A DNA stretch of 64,000 bases from Streptomyces sp. AJS327 (GTDB taxonomy: Bacteria; Actinomycetota; Actinomycetes; Streptomycetales; Streptomycetaceae): NCBI RefSeq assembly GCF_013450295.1, contig NZ_SKBR01000005.1, forward strand, positions 1 through 64,000, read 5' to 3'. Shown in pieces: positions 42,519 through 51,702 of the stretch. Each line of letters opens with the position of its first letter. The stretch's first letter is position 1. A model generated the notes under the pieces. That model ran no database searches. It saw only the letters and a list, made by a program, of their open reading frames with translations, and was not told the origin of the DNA. The position numbers and the translations under genes are program-made.

Positions 42519-44276
42519 ATCCCAGCGCCAGAAACTCCCCCCGAGCCCAGCGGCCAGGGGGGTGCACCCAGCCCCGAGCCGCGTGGTTCGGGAACCACGG
42601 CCGCCGGAGCCGCGCCCGCCGTCCGGCTGCGCGGTATCACCAAGCGCTTCCCCGGCGTGGTCGCCAACCGCGATATCCACCTGGAGGCCCGCCGGGGCAC
42701 CGTGCACGCCCTGTGCGGCGAGAACGGCGCGGGCAAGTCCACCCTGATGAAGATCCTGTACGGCATGCAGAAGCCGGACGAGGGCACCATCGAGCTGGAC
42801 GGCGAGCAGGTCGAGCTGAACACCCCGGCGGACGCGATCGCCCGCGGGATCGGCATGGTGCACCAGCACTTCATGCTCGCCGACAACCTCACGGTGCTGG
42901 AGAACATCGTCCTCGGGGCCGAGAAGCTGCACGGCCTCGGCGCCGCCGCGCGCCGCCGGATCGAGGAGCTGTCGCGGACCTACGGGCTCGGGGTGCGCAC
43001 CGAGGCGCGCGTCGAGGAGCTGGGGGTCGCGGACCGGCAGCGCGTGGAGATCCTGAAGGTCCTCTACCGTGGCGCCCGCACCCTGATCCTCGACGAGCCG
43101 ACCGCGGTGCTCGTGCCGCAGGAGGTCGACGCGCTCTTCGAGAACCTGCGGGAGCTGAAGTCCGAGGGCCTGACCGTCATCTTCATCTCGCACAAGCTGG
43201 GCGAGGTGCTGTCCGTCGCGGACGACATCACCGTACTGCGGCGCGGGACGACCGTCTCCTCGGTGCGGCCGGAGGAGACCAGCCGCCGGGAGCTGGCGGA
43301 GCTGATGGTCGGCAGCGAGCTGCCCTCCCCGCAGACCGGGGAGTCGACGGTCACCACCACGCCGGTGCTGCGCGTCGACGACCTGCGGCTGACGGTCGCC
43401 GACACCGCGAACGCGGTCCGGCGCACCGTGCTGGACGGCATCTCCCTCACCATCCACCGGGGCGAGGTGCTCGGCCTCGCCGGGGTCGAGGGGAACGGCC
43501 AGTCCGAACTCGTCGAGGCCATCATGGGCCTGCTCGATCCGGACGGCGGCACCGTCACCCTGGACGGCGCGGAACTCACCCACGCCTCCACCCGGAGCCG
43601 CCGCGAGGCCGGAATCGGCTACATCCCGGAGGACCGGCACCGGCAGGCGCTGCTGCTGGAGGCGCCGCTGTGGGAGAACCGCATCCTGGGCCATGTCACC
43701 CAGCGCCCCAACAGCCGTGGCGCGCTGCTGGATCCGGCGGGGGCCCGCGCGGACACCGAACGGATCGTCGCCGAGTACGACGTGCGCACCCCCGGTATCG
43801 AGGTCACCGCGGCCAGCCTCTCCGGCGGCAACCAGCAGAAGCTGGTCGTCGGGCGGGAGATGAGCCACGACCCGAAGCTGCTGATCGCCGCGCACCCGAC
43901 GCGGGGCGTGGACGTCGGCGCGCAGGCGCAGATCTGGGAGCAGATCAGGGAGGCGCGCCGCGAGGGGCTGGCGGTCCTGCTGATCTCCGCGGACCTGGAC
44001 GAACTCATCGGGCTCTCCGACACCCTGCGGGTGATGTACCGGGGGCAGCTGGTCGCGGACGCCGACCCGGCCACGATCACCCCGGAGGAGCTGGGCGGCG
44101 CGATGACCGGCGCGGCCAGCGGCCACCTCACCGGGGACGAGGACCACGCGACGGAGACCGGCACCCCCGGCCCGGCCTCCGGCGCAGCGGAGGCGCCGGA
44201 CACCCCGGACGGACGGGGGACGCCGGGCGGAAGCGCGGACGACGGCGACGACAGCAAGGACGGTGACGGGGCGTGA
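42519..44276 (+). CDS. ABC transporter ATP-binding protein, two ATPase domains (nucleoside uptake); start probably ATC
   Basis: About 585 residues. Domain 1: RLRGITKRFPGVVANRDIHL, Walker A GENGAGKST, LGVADRQRVEILKVLYRGAR signature region, Walker B TLILDEPTAVL. Domain 2 lacks a canonical Walker A (GVEGNGQSE) but has LSGGNQQKLVVGREMS, as in sugar/nucleoside importers. The frame has a stop at 42507, and there is no ATG, GTG or TTG before GTG 42657, which would delete the first strand and A-loop. ATC 42519 sits 5 nt after GAGGAG, so I take it as the start. The C-terminal 50 residues are acidic. It overlaps the permease gene by four bases. Confidence 0.88.
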   Translation: MPAPETPPEPSGQGGAPSPEPRGSGTTAAGAAPAVRLRGITKRFPGVVANRDIHLEARRGTVHALCGENGAGKSTLMKILYGMQKPDEGTIELDGEQVELNTPADAIARGIGMVHQHFMLADNLTVLENIVLGAEKLHGLGAAARRRIEELSRTYGLGVRTEARVEELGVADRQRVEILKVLYRGARTLILDEPTAVLVPQEVDALFENLRELKSEGLTVIFISHKLGEVLSVADDITVLRRGTTVSSVRPEETSRRELAELMVGSELPSPQTGESTVTTTPVLRVDDLRLTVADTANAVRRTVLDGISLTIHRGEVLGLAGVEGNGQSELVEAIMGLLDPDGGTVTLDGAELTHASTRSRREAGIGYIPEDRHRQALLLEAPLWENRILGHVTQRPNSRGALLDPAGARADTERIVAEYDVRTPGIEVTAASLSGGNQQKLVVGREMSHDPKLLIAAHPTRGVDVGAQAQIWEQIREARREGLAVLLISADLDELIGLSDTLRVMYRGQLVADADPATITPEELGGAMTGAASGHLTGDEDHATETGTPGPASGAAEAPDTPDGRGTPGGSADDGDDSKDGDGA

Positions 44277-45403
44277 AGAGCTTCACCAGGGGGCTGACCA
44301 GGGAGAAACTGGTCCTCGCCCTCGCCGCACCCGCCCTCGCGCTGGTCACCGCGATGGTCATCACCTCGGCCGTGTTCCTGGTCGCGGGGAAGGACCCGAT
44401 CCGCGCCTTCGGGATCATGGGCGACTACGCCCGGTACAGCGACAGCCAGGTCTGGATCATCAACAAGTCGGTGCCGTACTACCTCGCGGCGCTGGCGGTG
44501 GCCATCGGCTTCCGGATGAACCTGTTCAACATCGGCGTCGACGGCCAGTACCGGGTGGCGGCCTTCACCGCCGCCGCGGTGGGTGGCTCGATGGCGCTGC
44601 CCGGGCTGATCCAGATCCCGTTGCTGATCATCATCGCGATGTTGGTCGGCGCGATCTGGTCGGGTATCGCTGGACTGCTGCGGACTACCCGCGGGGTCAG
44701 CGAGGTGATCACCACGATCATGCTGAACTCCATCGCGGCCTCGCTGATCGGCTACTTCCTCCAGGACGGGCGGCTGGCCATCAAGGACGGCAACCTGCTG
44801 CACACCGAGCCCATCCCCAGCTCCAGCCACTTCTTCACCTTCCCGACCGACCCCAAGCCGGTATACGGCTTCGTGGTCATCGCGGTGCTGGCCGGGCTCC
44901 TGTACTGGTTCACCCTGAACCGCACCCGCTTCGGCTTCGACCTGCGCTCCGTCGGCGCCAACGAACCGGCGGCCGAGGCCGGCGGGGTCAGCGTCAAGCG
45001 GATGATCGTCGTCTCGATGCTGCTCTCGGGCGCCGCCGCCGGGCTGGTCGGCATGCCGACCCTGCTCAACGAGTCCTACAACTACGGCACCGACTTCCCC
45101 GCCGGGATCGGCTTCACCGGCATCGCCATCGCGCTGCTCGGCCGCAACCACCCGGTCGGCATGGCGTTCGGCGCGCTGCTGTGGGCGTTCCTCGACCGCA
45201 CCGGCTCCCGGCTGGAGTTCGAGGGGTACGAGCAGGAGATCGTCGGTGTGATCCAGGGCGTCATCGTGCTGTGCGTGGTCGTCGCGTACGAGGTCGTGCG
45301 CCGCTACGGCCTGCGCACCCAGCAGCGCCGGGTCGGCGAGGAGCTCGCCGCCGGGCGCACCCCGGACAATGACAGCGGCGACAAGGCGGAGGCCACGGCA
45401 TGA
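44273..45403 (+). CDS. ABC transporter permease (nucleoside uptake), first subunit
   Basis: 376 residues of the BPD_transp_2 (sugar/nucleoside) permease family with about ten membrane segments, for example LVLALAAPALALVTAMVITS, YYLAALAVAIGFRMNLFNIG and LLIIIAMLVGAIWSGIAGLL. The family signature is NIGVDGQYRVAAFTAAAVGG and, near the end, FDLRSVGANEPAAEAGGVSV, the cytoplasmic coupling loop that contacts the ATPase. It overlaps both neighbours (GTGA and ATGA), so it is translated as part of the BMP-ABC operon. Confidence 0.93.
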   Translation: MKSFTRGLTREKLVLALAAPALALVTAMVITSAVFLVAGKDPIRAFGIMGDYARYSDSQVWIINKSVPYYLAALAVAIGFRMNLFNIGVDGQYRVAAFTAAAVGGSMALPGLIQIPLLIIIAMLVGAIWSGIAGLLRTTRGVSEVITTIMLNSIAASLIGYFLQDGRLAIKDGNLLHTEPIPSSSHFFTFPTDPKPVYGFVVIAVLAGLLYWFTLNRTRFGFDLRSVGANEPAAEAGGVSVKRMIVVSMLLSGAAAGLVGMPTLLNESYNYGTDFPAGIGFTGIAIALLGRNHPVGMAFGALLWAFLDRTGSRLEFEGYEQEIVGVIQGVIVLCVVVAYEVVRRYGLRTQQRRVGEELAAGRTPDNDSGDKAEATA

Positions 45404-46686
45404 CCCCCACGCGTACGGATCCCCCAAAGACCTGGGGCGTGCCCGCGCTGCGGAACGTCAGCGGCCGGCTCAGCCTCCCCGTGGTGCTGCTGATCATCGC
45501 TGGCGCGCTGCTCGTCGTGGCGCTGCTGCGGATACTCACCGGCGCCGACGACCTCACCTCCAGGGGGCAGTTCAGCGCCGCGCTCGCCGCCGCCGTCCCG
45601 ATCGGCCTCGCCGGTCTCGGCGGGCTCTGGGCCGAGCGGGCGGGCATCATCAACATCGGCCTTGAGGGCATGATGATGCTCGGCACCTTCGCCGCCGGAT
45701 GGATCGGCTGGCAGCACGGGCCGTGGGCGGCGGCGCTGGCCGGGGTCATCGGCGGCATGCTCGGCGGGCTCGTGCACGCCATCGCCACCGTCACCTTCGG
45801 CGTTGACCACATCGTCTCCGGTGTGGCCATCAACATCCTGGCGCTGGGCATCACCCAGTACCTCGCCACGCTCTGGTTCGGCGCGGAGGGCAGCAAGGCC
45901 GCCGACGCCGGAGGCAACGACAAGCAGTCGCCCCCCATGGAGGACATGCCGGACTTCACGGTTCCGCGACTCTCCGACGGGCTCGGCTCCCTGGCCGACA
46001 AGGGCTGGTTCCTCGTCTCCGACGTGGCCGGGGTGCTCGCCGCGCTGGTCACCAACGTCTCCTGGCTGACGCTGCTCACGGTGCTGCTCTTCGTCGGCAG
46101 CTTCTTCGTGCTCTGGCGCACCGCCTTCGGCCTGCGGCTGCGGGCCTGCGGCGAGGCGCCGCTCTCCGCCGAGTCGCTCGGCGTCAACGTCTACCGGCAG
46201 AAGTACCTGGCGCTGCTGGTCTCGGGTGGGCTCGCCGGTCTCGGCGGCGCCTTCCTCGCCATCGCCGTGCACTTCTACCAGGACGGGCAGACCGGTGGCC
46301 GCGGCTACATCGGCCTCGCCACGATGATCTTCGGTAACTGGCGGCCGGGCGGAGTCGCCATGGGCGCCGGGCTGTTCGGCTTCATGGACGCCATGCAGCT
46401 GCGCAGCGGCGGGCCCTCGGTGCACGCGCTGCTGCTCGGCCTGGCCGCGCTGCTCGCCGTCTACGCGCTGCTGCGCTGGCGCGCGGCGCAGCGGGCCGCC
46501 GCCGCGGTCTCCGGGATCGTCGCCGTGGCACTGGTCATCTGGTACCTCTCGACCGATACCGTTCCGCTGGAGCTCGTCGAGGCCAGCCCGTACATCGCCA
46601 CCCTGCTGGTGCTGGCGCTCTTCGCCCAGCGGCTCCGGCCCCCCAAGTCGGTGGGCAAGTCCTATCGGAGAGGGGACGGCGGATGA
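45400..46686 (+). CDS. ABC transporter permease (nucleoside uptake), second subunit
   Basis: 428 residues, BPD_transp_2 family. FSAALAAAVPIGLAGLGGLW, RAGIINIGLEGMMMLGTFAA (family signature) and HIVSGVAINILALGITQYLA lie in the membrane core; LRACGEAPLSAESLGVNVYR is the coupling loop. It pairs with the preceding permease to form the heterodimeric channel. Two extra C-terminal helices (AAAVSGIVAVALVIWYLSTD and YIATLLVLALFAQRL) lengthen it relative to the partner. The start ATG overlaps the upstream stop, and its stop overlaps cdd. Confidence 0.93.
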   Translation: MTPTRTDPPKTWGVPALRNVSGRLSLPVVLLIIAGALLVVALLRILTGADDLTSRGQFSAALAAAVPIGLAGLGGLWAERAGIINIGLEGMMMLGTFAAGWIGWQHGPWAAALAGVIGGMLGGLVHAIATVTFGVDHIVSGVAINILALGITQYLATLWFGAEGSKAADAGGNDKQSPPMEDMPDFTVPRLSDGLGSLADKGWFLVSDVAGVLAALVTNVSWLTLLTVLLFVGSFFVLWRTAFGLRLRACGEAPLSAESLGVNVYRQKYLALLVSGGLAGLGGAFLAIAVHFYQDGQTGGRGYIGLATMIFGNWRPGGVAMGAGLFGFMDAMQLRSGGPSVHALLLGLAALLAVYALLRWRAAQRAAAAVSGIVAVALVIWYLSTDTVPLELVEASPYIATLLVLALFAQRLRPPKSVGKSYRRGDGG

Positions 46687-47105
46687 CGGACCGGGAGCCC
46701 CCGGCCGAGCGGACGGCGGCCGTCGACTGGCCAGCGCTCCGCGAGGAGGCGACGGAGTCGATGCGCCGCGCCTACGCCCCGTACTCGGGCTTCCCGGTCG
46801 GCGCCGCCGCCCTCGTCGACGACGGGCGCACCGTGACCGGCTGCAACGTGGAGAACGCCGCCTACGGGGTGGCGCTCTGCGCGGAGTGCGGCCTGGTCTC
46901 GGCGCTCGTCGCCTCCGGCGGCGGCCGGTTGACCGCCTTCACCTGCGTCGACCGGCACGGCGAGCTGCTGATGCCGTGCGGCCGCTGCCGTCAGTTGCTG
47001 TGGGAGCACGGCGGTCCGGAGCTGCGGGTGGAGACCGCCTCCGGCGTCCGCCCGCTCTCCGAACTGCTGCCCTACGCCTTCGGCACCAGCGATCTCGACC
47101 GCTGA
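46683..47105 (+). CDS. cdd: Cytidine deaminase
   Basis: 140 residues, homotetrameric type. It deaminates cytidine and deoxycytidine to uridine and deoxyuridine. YAPYSGFPVGAAALVDDGRT starts the fold; the zinc site is CAECG with the catalytic Glu plus MPCGRCRQLL with two Cys, preceded by the substrate-binding NVENAAYGVALC. Its ATG overlaps the upstream permease stop (ATGA), so nucleosides are imported and deaminated by one operon. A strong stem-loop follows 6 nt after the stop. Confidence 0.96.
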   Translation: MTDREPPAERTAAVDWPALREEATESMRRAYAPYSGFPVGAAALVDDGRTVTGCNVENAAYGVALCAECGLVSALVASGGGRLTAFTCVDRHGELLMPCGRCRQLLWEHGGPELRVETASGVRPLSELLPYAFGTSDLDR

Positions 47106-47111
47106 CCCCCC

Positions 47112-47149
47112 GGACGGCGTCCGGCCCACACGGTGGCCGGGCGCCGTCC
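47112..47149 (+). terminator. Terminator of the BMP-ABC-cdd operon
   Basis: GGACGGCGTCCGGCC pairs with GGCCGGGCGCCGTCC (one G-T wobble) around an 8-nt loop, directly after cdd. Confidence 0.8.
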
Positions 47150-47354
47150 GTTCGGTGCGTCACCACCGGCCAGTCCGTGCCGCCCGCCGGCTCGCCCGCC
47201 GCGCGCGTACCGCCCGCCGGGGCGCGGGCGCGGTCTCCCAACCGCCAACCCACGCCCTCCGTACGGGAGTTCGGCAGCCGGAGCGGTGCCGGACGGGCGG
47301 CGGGGGAGCGGCGCGCGGCGGGGCGGGGCGTGGGGCCGTCTCGCACCGACGGGG

Positions 47355-47368
47355 TCTATGCGGGTAGA
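47355..47368. promoter_or_regulatory. Nucleoside-regulon palindrome upstream of deoA
   Basis: TCTATGCGGGTAGA: two central-arm differences from the consensus TCTACGCGCGTAGA, keeping the outer TCTA/TAGA arms. It lies 33-46 nt before the deoA start, where it could overlap the promoter or transcription start. Confidence 0.6.
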
Positions 47369-47400
47369 AAGGGTGCCGCCCTCCCTGAAAGGAAGCACAT

Positions 47401-48678
47401 ATGGACGCGATTTCCGTCATCCGCACCAAGCGGGACGGCGGTTGTCTCACGTCGGAGCAGATCGACTGGGTCATCGACGCCTACACGCGCGGCGCGGTCG
47501 CGGACGAGCAGATGTCGGCTCTCGCGATGGCCATCCTGCTCAACGGCATGACCAGGACGGAAATCGCCCGCTGGACCGGCGCGATGATCAACTCCGGGGA
47601 GCGGATGGACTTCTCCGCCCTGGTGCGGCCGACCGCCGACAAGCACTCGACGGGCGGCGTGGGCGACAAGATCACGCTGCCGCTGGCCCCGCTCGTCGCC
47701 GCCTGCGGAGCCGCGGTCCCGCAGCTCTCCGGACGCGGTCTCGGCCACACCGGCGGCACCCTCGACAAGATGGAGTCCATCCCCGGATGGCGCGCCGACC
47801 TCGGCAACGAGCGGATGCTGGAGGTCCTCGACTCGGTCGGCGCGGTGGTCTGCGCCGCCGGATCCGGTCTGGCGCCCGCCGACCGGAAGCTCTACGCGCT
47901 GCGTGACGTCACCGGGACCGTCGAGGCCATCCCGCTGATCGCCTCGTCGATCATGTCCAAGAAGATCGCCGAGGGCACCGACTCGCTCACCCTGGACGTC
48001 AAGGTCGGCTCCGGGGCGTTCATGAAGGACCTCGACTCCGCGCGGGAACTCGCCACCACCATGGTCGAGCTGGGCAACAGCCACGGGGTGCGGACCGCCG
48101 CGCTGCTCACCGGGATGTCCACCCCGCTGGGCCGCACCGCGGGCAACGCGCTGGAGGTCCGCGAGTCGGTGGAGGTGCTGGCGGGCGGCGGACCGGCGGA
48201 CGTGGTCGAGCTGACCCTGGCGCTCGCCGCCGAGATGCTGGACGCCGCCGGGATCCTCGGCGCGGACCCGGCGAAGGCCCTCGCGGACGGCTCCGCCATG
48301 GACCACTGGCGCCGCATGGTCGCCGCACAGGGCGGTGACCCGGACGCCGCGCTCCCCGTGGCCCGCGAGACCGAGGTGGTCACGGCCCCCGCCGACGGGG
48401 TGCTCCGCACCCTCGACGCCTACGCGGTCGGCCTCTGCGCCTGGCGCCTGGGCGCCGGGCGCGCGCGCAAGGAGGACCCCGTGCAGGCCGGAGCCGGCGT
48501 CGAACTGCACGCCAAACCAGGTGACCCGGTCCGCGCGGGCCAGCCCCTGCTCACGCTGCACACCGACACCCCGGACGCGTTCGGCTACGCGCGCGCCGCG
48601 CTGGACGGCGGTTACGAGATCGCCCCGCCCGGCGACCCGGTCACCCCGGACCCGGTGATCCTCGAACGCATCGCCTGA
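47401..48678 (+). CDS. deoA: Thymidine/pyrimidine-nucleoside phosphorylase
   Basis: 425 residues. It splits thymidine (and often uridine/deoxyuridine) with phosphate to base plus (deoxy)ribose-1-phosphate. The start MDAISVIRTKRDGGCLTSEQ, the phosphate-binding DKHSTGGVGDKITLPLAPLV, SGRGLGHTGGTLDKMESIPG and the C-terminal PYNP domain (LDAYAVGLCAWRLGAGRARK, GVELHAKPGDPVRAGQPLLT) are typical. GAAAGGAAG precedes the ATG. It has its own promoter region after the cdd terminator, sharing the operator-like palindrome with the transporter operon. Confidence 0.96.
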   Translation: MDAISVIRTKRDGGCLTSEQIDWVIDAYTRGAVADEQMSALAMAILLNGMTRTEIARWTGAMINSGERMDFSALVRPTADKHSTGGVGDKITLPLAPLVAACGAAVPQLSGRGLGHTGGTLDKMESIPGWRADLGNERMLEVLDSVGAVVCAAGSGLAPADRKLYALRDVTGTVEAIPLIASSIMSKKIAEGTDSLTLDVKVGSGAFMKDLDSARELATTMVELGNSHGVRTAALLTGMSTPLGRTAGNALEVRESVEVLAGGGPADVVELTLALAAEMLDAAGILGADPAKALADGSAMDHWRRMVAAQGGDPDAALPVARETEVVTAPADGVLRTLDAYAVGLCAWRLGAGRARKEDPVQAGAGVELHAKPGDPVRAGQPLLTLHTDTPDAFGYARAALDGGYEIAPPGDPVTPDPVILERIA

Positions 48679-48695
48679 CCCCACCCCCGGCCCGC

Positions 48696-48723
48696 CCCCG
48701 CCCCACGAGCCCGTGGGGCGGGG
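48696..48723. terminator. Perfect 12-bp stem-loop between convergent deoA and MFS genes
   Basis: CCCCGCCCCACG-AGCC-CGTGGGGCGGGG, no mismatch, bidirectional. Confidence 0.8.
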
Positions 48724-48725
48724 GG

Positions 48726-50231
48726 TCAGCCGCGGGCGGGGGTGGGGGCCGCCGCCGGTGAGGTCCGGGGGCGGGCGGTGGCCGCTTGACGTGTCGCGTA
48801 CAGCGTCACGCCCCCGGCGAGCACCATCGCCGCGAGCGCCAGCCCCACCGTCGCGGCCCAGCCCGCTCCGGCGAAGGCCAGGGCGCCCAGCGCGCCGCCC
48901 AGCGAACTGCCGGTGTAGTACGCCATCTGGTAGAGGCCGGACGCCTGGGCCCTGCCCTCCCGCGCGGTGCCGCTGACCGCGCCGGAGGCCACGCAGTGCC
49001 CGGCGAAGAACCCGGCCGTGATGAGGACCAGGCCCCCGATCACCGCGAGCAGGTGGTCGGCGAGGCTCAGCAGCAGCCCGCCGGAGACGGTGCCGATCCC
49101 GAGGTAGAGCACGCCACGGCGGCCCAGCCGGGCGTGCAGCCGCCCGGCCGCCGTGGAGACGAACGTCCCGACGAGGTAGATCGCGAAGATCGATCCGGCG
49201 AGGCCCTGGGAGAGGCCGAACGGCTCGCTCGTCAGCCGGTAGCCGACGACCGTGTAGACCGCGCCGAAGACGGTCATGAACAGCGCGCCGATGACGTACA
49301 GCCGCAGCAGCAGCGGGTTGGACAGATGCCCGGCCACGGTGCGGGCGGTGCCACGGGCGCTGAGCGCCGTGGCGCGGAAGTTCCGCGGCGCGGGCGCCAG
49401 CAGACGGAACGCCACGGCGCAGAGCAGCGCGGTCAACGCGACGGCGAGCAGGGCGGCCCGCCAGCCCCAGAGCTGGGTCACCCAGCCCGCCAGGATCCGC
49501 CCGCTCATCCCGCCGACGCTGTTGCCCGCGACGAACAGGCCGACGGCCGAGACCAGATGGCGGCCCCGCACCTCGTCGGCGAGGTAGGCCATCGCGGAGG
49601 CCGGAACCCCGGCGATGGCGGCCCCCTGCGCGGTCCGCAGCGCGATCAGCGTGCCGAGGTCGGGTGCGAGCGGGATGAGCAGCGCCAGCGCTACCGCCAC
49701 CGCGAGGGAGACGGTGAGCAGGCGGCGGCGCCCGAACCGCTCGGAGAGCGCGCTCAGCGGGATGACGGCCAGCGCCAGCCCGATGGTGGCGCCGGAGACC
49801 GTCCAGCTGGCGGCGCCCGGGGTGGCGCCCAGCCCCCGGGAGATCTCCGGGAGCATCGCCTGGGTGGAGTAGAGCAGGGTGAAGGTGGAGAGACCGGCGG
49901 CGAAGAGGGCCAGCCGCATCCGGCCGAAGCCCGGTTCGCCCGGGCCGAGCTTCCCGTCCGCGCCGGGCGGCACGGGCGCGCTGGCACTCGCGGGGGACGC
50001 CCCGGGGCGCGGCGGGCTGGCCGGAATCTCGGGGTTCGTGGGGTTCGCGGGGTTCGCCGAGGAGGGGGTCGGGCCGGGGGCCGGGGGGTTCGCCGTGTCG
50101 CCGGACGGATCGGGCGATCCGGTGGGGCGGGCGAACCCGGCGCGCGTGCCGGGGGCCGGAGTGCCGGAGAGGTGGGAGGGGACGGAGGCGGCGCCCACGG
50201 GCCGTGTGGACGCCTTGGTATCGGCAGGCAT
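48726..50231 (-). CDS. MFS transporter (YnfM/AraJ-like drug or sugar efflux)
   Basis: About 501 residues, twelve membrane helices after a disordered Pro/Ala-rich N-terminus of about 100 residues. Helix 1 begins RLALFAAGLSTFTLLYSTQA; the MFS signature loop is LSERFGRRRLLTVSLAVAVA; RTAQGAAIAGVPASAMAYLA and VGGMSGRILAGWVTQLWGWR follow, and the C-terminal half repeats the pattern. Substrate unknown. The start MPADTKAST at ATG 50231 is chosen because it faces the divergent LysR gene; a further upstream ATG is unlikely. It is probably controlled by that regulator. Confidence 0.88.
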   Translation of the reverse strand: MPADTKASTRPVGAASVPSHLSGTPAPGTRAGFARPTGSPDPSGDTANPPAPGPTPSSANPANPTNPEIPASPPRPGASPASASAPVPPGADGKLGPGEPGFGRMRLALFAAGLSTFTLLYSTQAMLPEISRGLGATPGAASWTVSGATIGLALAVIPLSALSERFGRRRLLTVSLAVAVALALLIPLAPDLGTLIALRTAQGAAIAGVPASAMAYLADEVRGRHLVSAVGLFVAGNSVGGMSGRILAGWVTQLWGWRAALLAVALTALLCAVAFRLLAPAPRNFRATALSARGTARTVAGHLSNPLLLRLYVIGALFMTVFGAVYTVVGYRLTSEPFGLSQGLAGSIFAIYLVGTFVSTAAGRLHARLGRRGVLYLGIGTVSGGLLLSLADHLLAVIGGLVLITAGFFAGHCVASGAVSGTAREGRAQASGLYQMAYYTGSSLGGALGALAFAGAGWAATVGLALAAMVLAGGVTLYATRQAATARPRTSPAAAPTPARG

Positions 50232-50256
50232 ATCGCGAAAGTAGGGCCGCGACGCT

Positions 50257-50303
50257 GATGCGTCCAATGCACGGAACGGTCAGAATCGATGCGTTCCCGC
50301 ATC
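50257..50303. promoter_or_regulatory. Two LysR-type boxes between divergent MFS and LysR genes
   Basis: TGCGTCCAATGCA (50259-50271) is a T-N11-A box with TGC/GCA symmetry; GATGCG-TTCC-CGCATC (50288-50303) is a perfect 6-bp palindrome. Both share the word GATGCG and are about 30 bp apart, the usual arrangement of LysR recognition and activation sites. Confidence 0.55.
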
Positions 50304-50324
50304 AACCCAGTTCGAGGACGGGGT

Positions 50325-51431
50325 ATGCCAGCCAAGCGAGATTCGCGTCGTGACCAAACCGGCACGTCCCCGGGGGGTCCGCCGGGCTCCACCGCCTCCC
50401 GGACGCCCCCGGCCGCGACGCCGGGCGGGGCTGGCGCGACGCCGTCGGGCGGCGGGCCCGCACCCGCCGCCCGAGCCTCGTCCCGGACGCCGCCGCCCGG
50501 GACCCCGCCACCGCCGGGGATGGCCGAACGCCCGGTGTGGGCCGGGGCGTTGACGCCGAGGCTCGCCCAGTTCGTCGCGGTGGCCCGGCACGAGCACGTC
50601 ACCCGGGCCGCCGCCGAACTCGGCGTCCCGCAGTCCACCGTGAGCCGCGCCCTGACCCGGCTGGAGAACGACCTCGGGGTGGCGCTCTTCGCCCGGCGGG
50701 GGCGCACCGTCGCGCTCACCCCCGCCGGGCGTACCTTCCTGACGCACGCGGAACGGGCGCTCGCCGCCGTCGAGCAGGCCGCGGAGTCGGTCCGCTCGGA
50801 CGCCGACCCGGCCACCGGGAAGGTGGCCTTCGGCTTCCTGCACACCCTCGGCTGGGAGACGGTCCCCGAACTGATCCGCGTCTTCCGCGCCGAGCACCCC
50901 CGGGTCCGCTTCGCGCTCATCCAGACCTACGGCGAGGCGATGCTGGACCGGCTCCGCGCCGGGGAGCTGGACCTCTGCCTGACCTCCCCCATCCCTGACG
51001 AACCCGGGCTGGTGGCCAGTCGGCTGGCCGAGCAGCGGCTGAGCCTCGTGGTGCCGGACGACCATCCGCTGGCGTCCCGCAAGCGGGTGCGGCTGGCCGA
51101 GGCGGCCGACGAGCCCTTCGTCACCCTGGAACCGGGGTACGGGATGCGCCGCATCCTCGAAACCCTCTGCGCCGAGGCCGGGTTCAGACCGCGTATCGCC
51201 TTCGAGGGCGAGGAGGCCGAGACCATCCGTGGACTGGTCGCCGCCGGACTCGGGGTGGCGCTGCTGCCGCCGCCCGTCGTCCCCCGCGCGGGCGTACGGG
51301 AGTTGACGGTCGTCCCGCGGGCCGTCCGGGAGATCGGGCTCGCCTGGCTGGCCGGGCACCCGGACACCGCGCCGGTCGCCGCGTTCAAGAGCTTCCTGCT
51401 CAGCCGCCGAGACCGGCTGCTCACCGGCTGA
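50325..51431 (+). CDS. LysR-family transcriptional regulator with Pro-rich N-terminal extension
   Basis: About 368 residues. The winged helix-turn-helix starts only near residue 72: LTPRLAQFVAVARHEHVTRA, AAELGVPQSTVSRALTRLEN, LGVALFARRGRTVALTPAGR. The effector domain follows (GKVAFGFLHTLGWETVPELI to GLVAAGLGVALLPPPV). The leader is Pro/Gly/Ala/Ser-rich and unusual for LysR proteins, but GAGGACGGGGT before ATG 50325 supports the long form; an internal ATG (MAERPVWAG, 50520) would give normal length. It is divergent from the MFS gene, its probable target. Confidence 0.9.
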   Translation: MPAKRDSRRDQTGTSPGGPPGSTASRTPPAATPGGAGATPSGGGPAPAARASSRTPPPGTPPPPGMAERPVWAGALTPRLAQFVAVARHEHVTRAAAELGVPQSTVSRALTRLENDLGVALFARRGRTVALTPAGRTFLTHAERALAAVEQAAESVRSDADPATGKVAFGFLHTLGWETVPELIRVFRAEHPRVRFALIQTYGEAMLDRLRAGELDLCLTSPIPDEPGLVASRLAEQRLSLVVPDDHPLASRKRVRLAEAADEPFVTLEPGYGMRRILETLCAEAGFRPRIAFEGEEAETIRGLVAAGLGVALLPPPVVPRAGVRELTVVPRAVREIGLAWLAGHPDTAPVAAFKSFLLSRRDRLLTG

Positions 51432-51702
51432 CCCCGGCCGCCCATCCCGCCCCGCACCCGGCCCCGGAACACGAACTCCTCTCCACAGCAAGGGAATTCA
51501 CTGGTGCCCGGGGGCCGGGAGGCGGCACCATCGGCGCTCCGTCGCCTCGCTCCGGAGCGCCGCCGCCGTACGGGCCGCGCGCCCACGCCGGGACGGCCCC
51601 GCCGGACCGAGGCGCCGGATACGGAACCCCCGGTGCGGCCACCCGAACCCGGCGCCGGGCGGACCCACCACGCGCGGCGAGGAGCCGGGAAACAGGAGAC
51701 GC

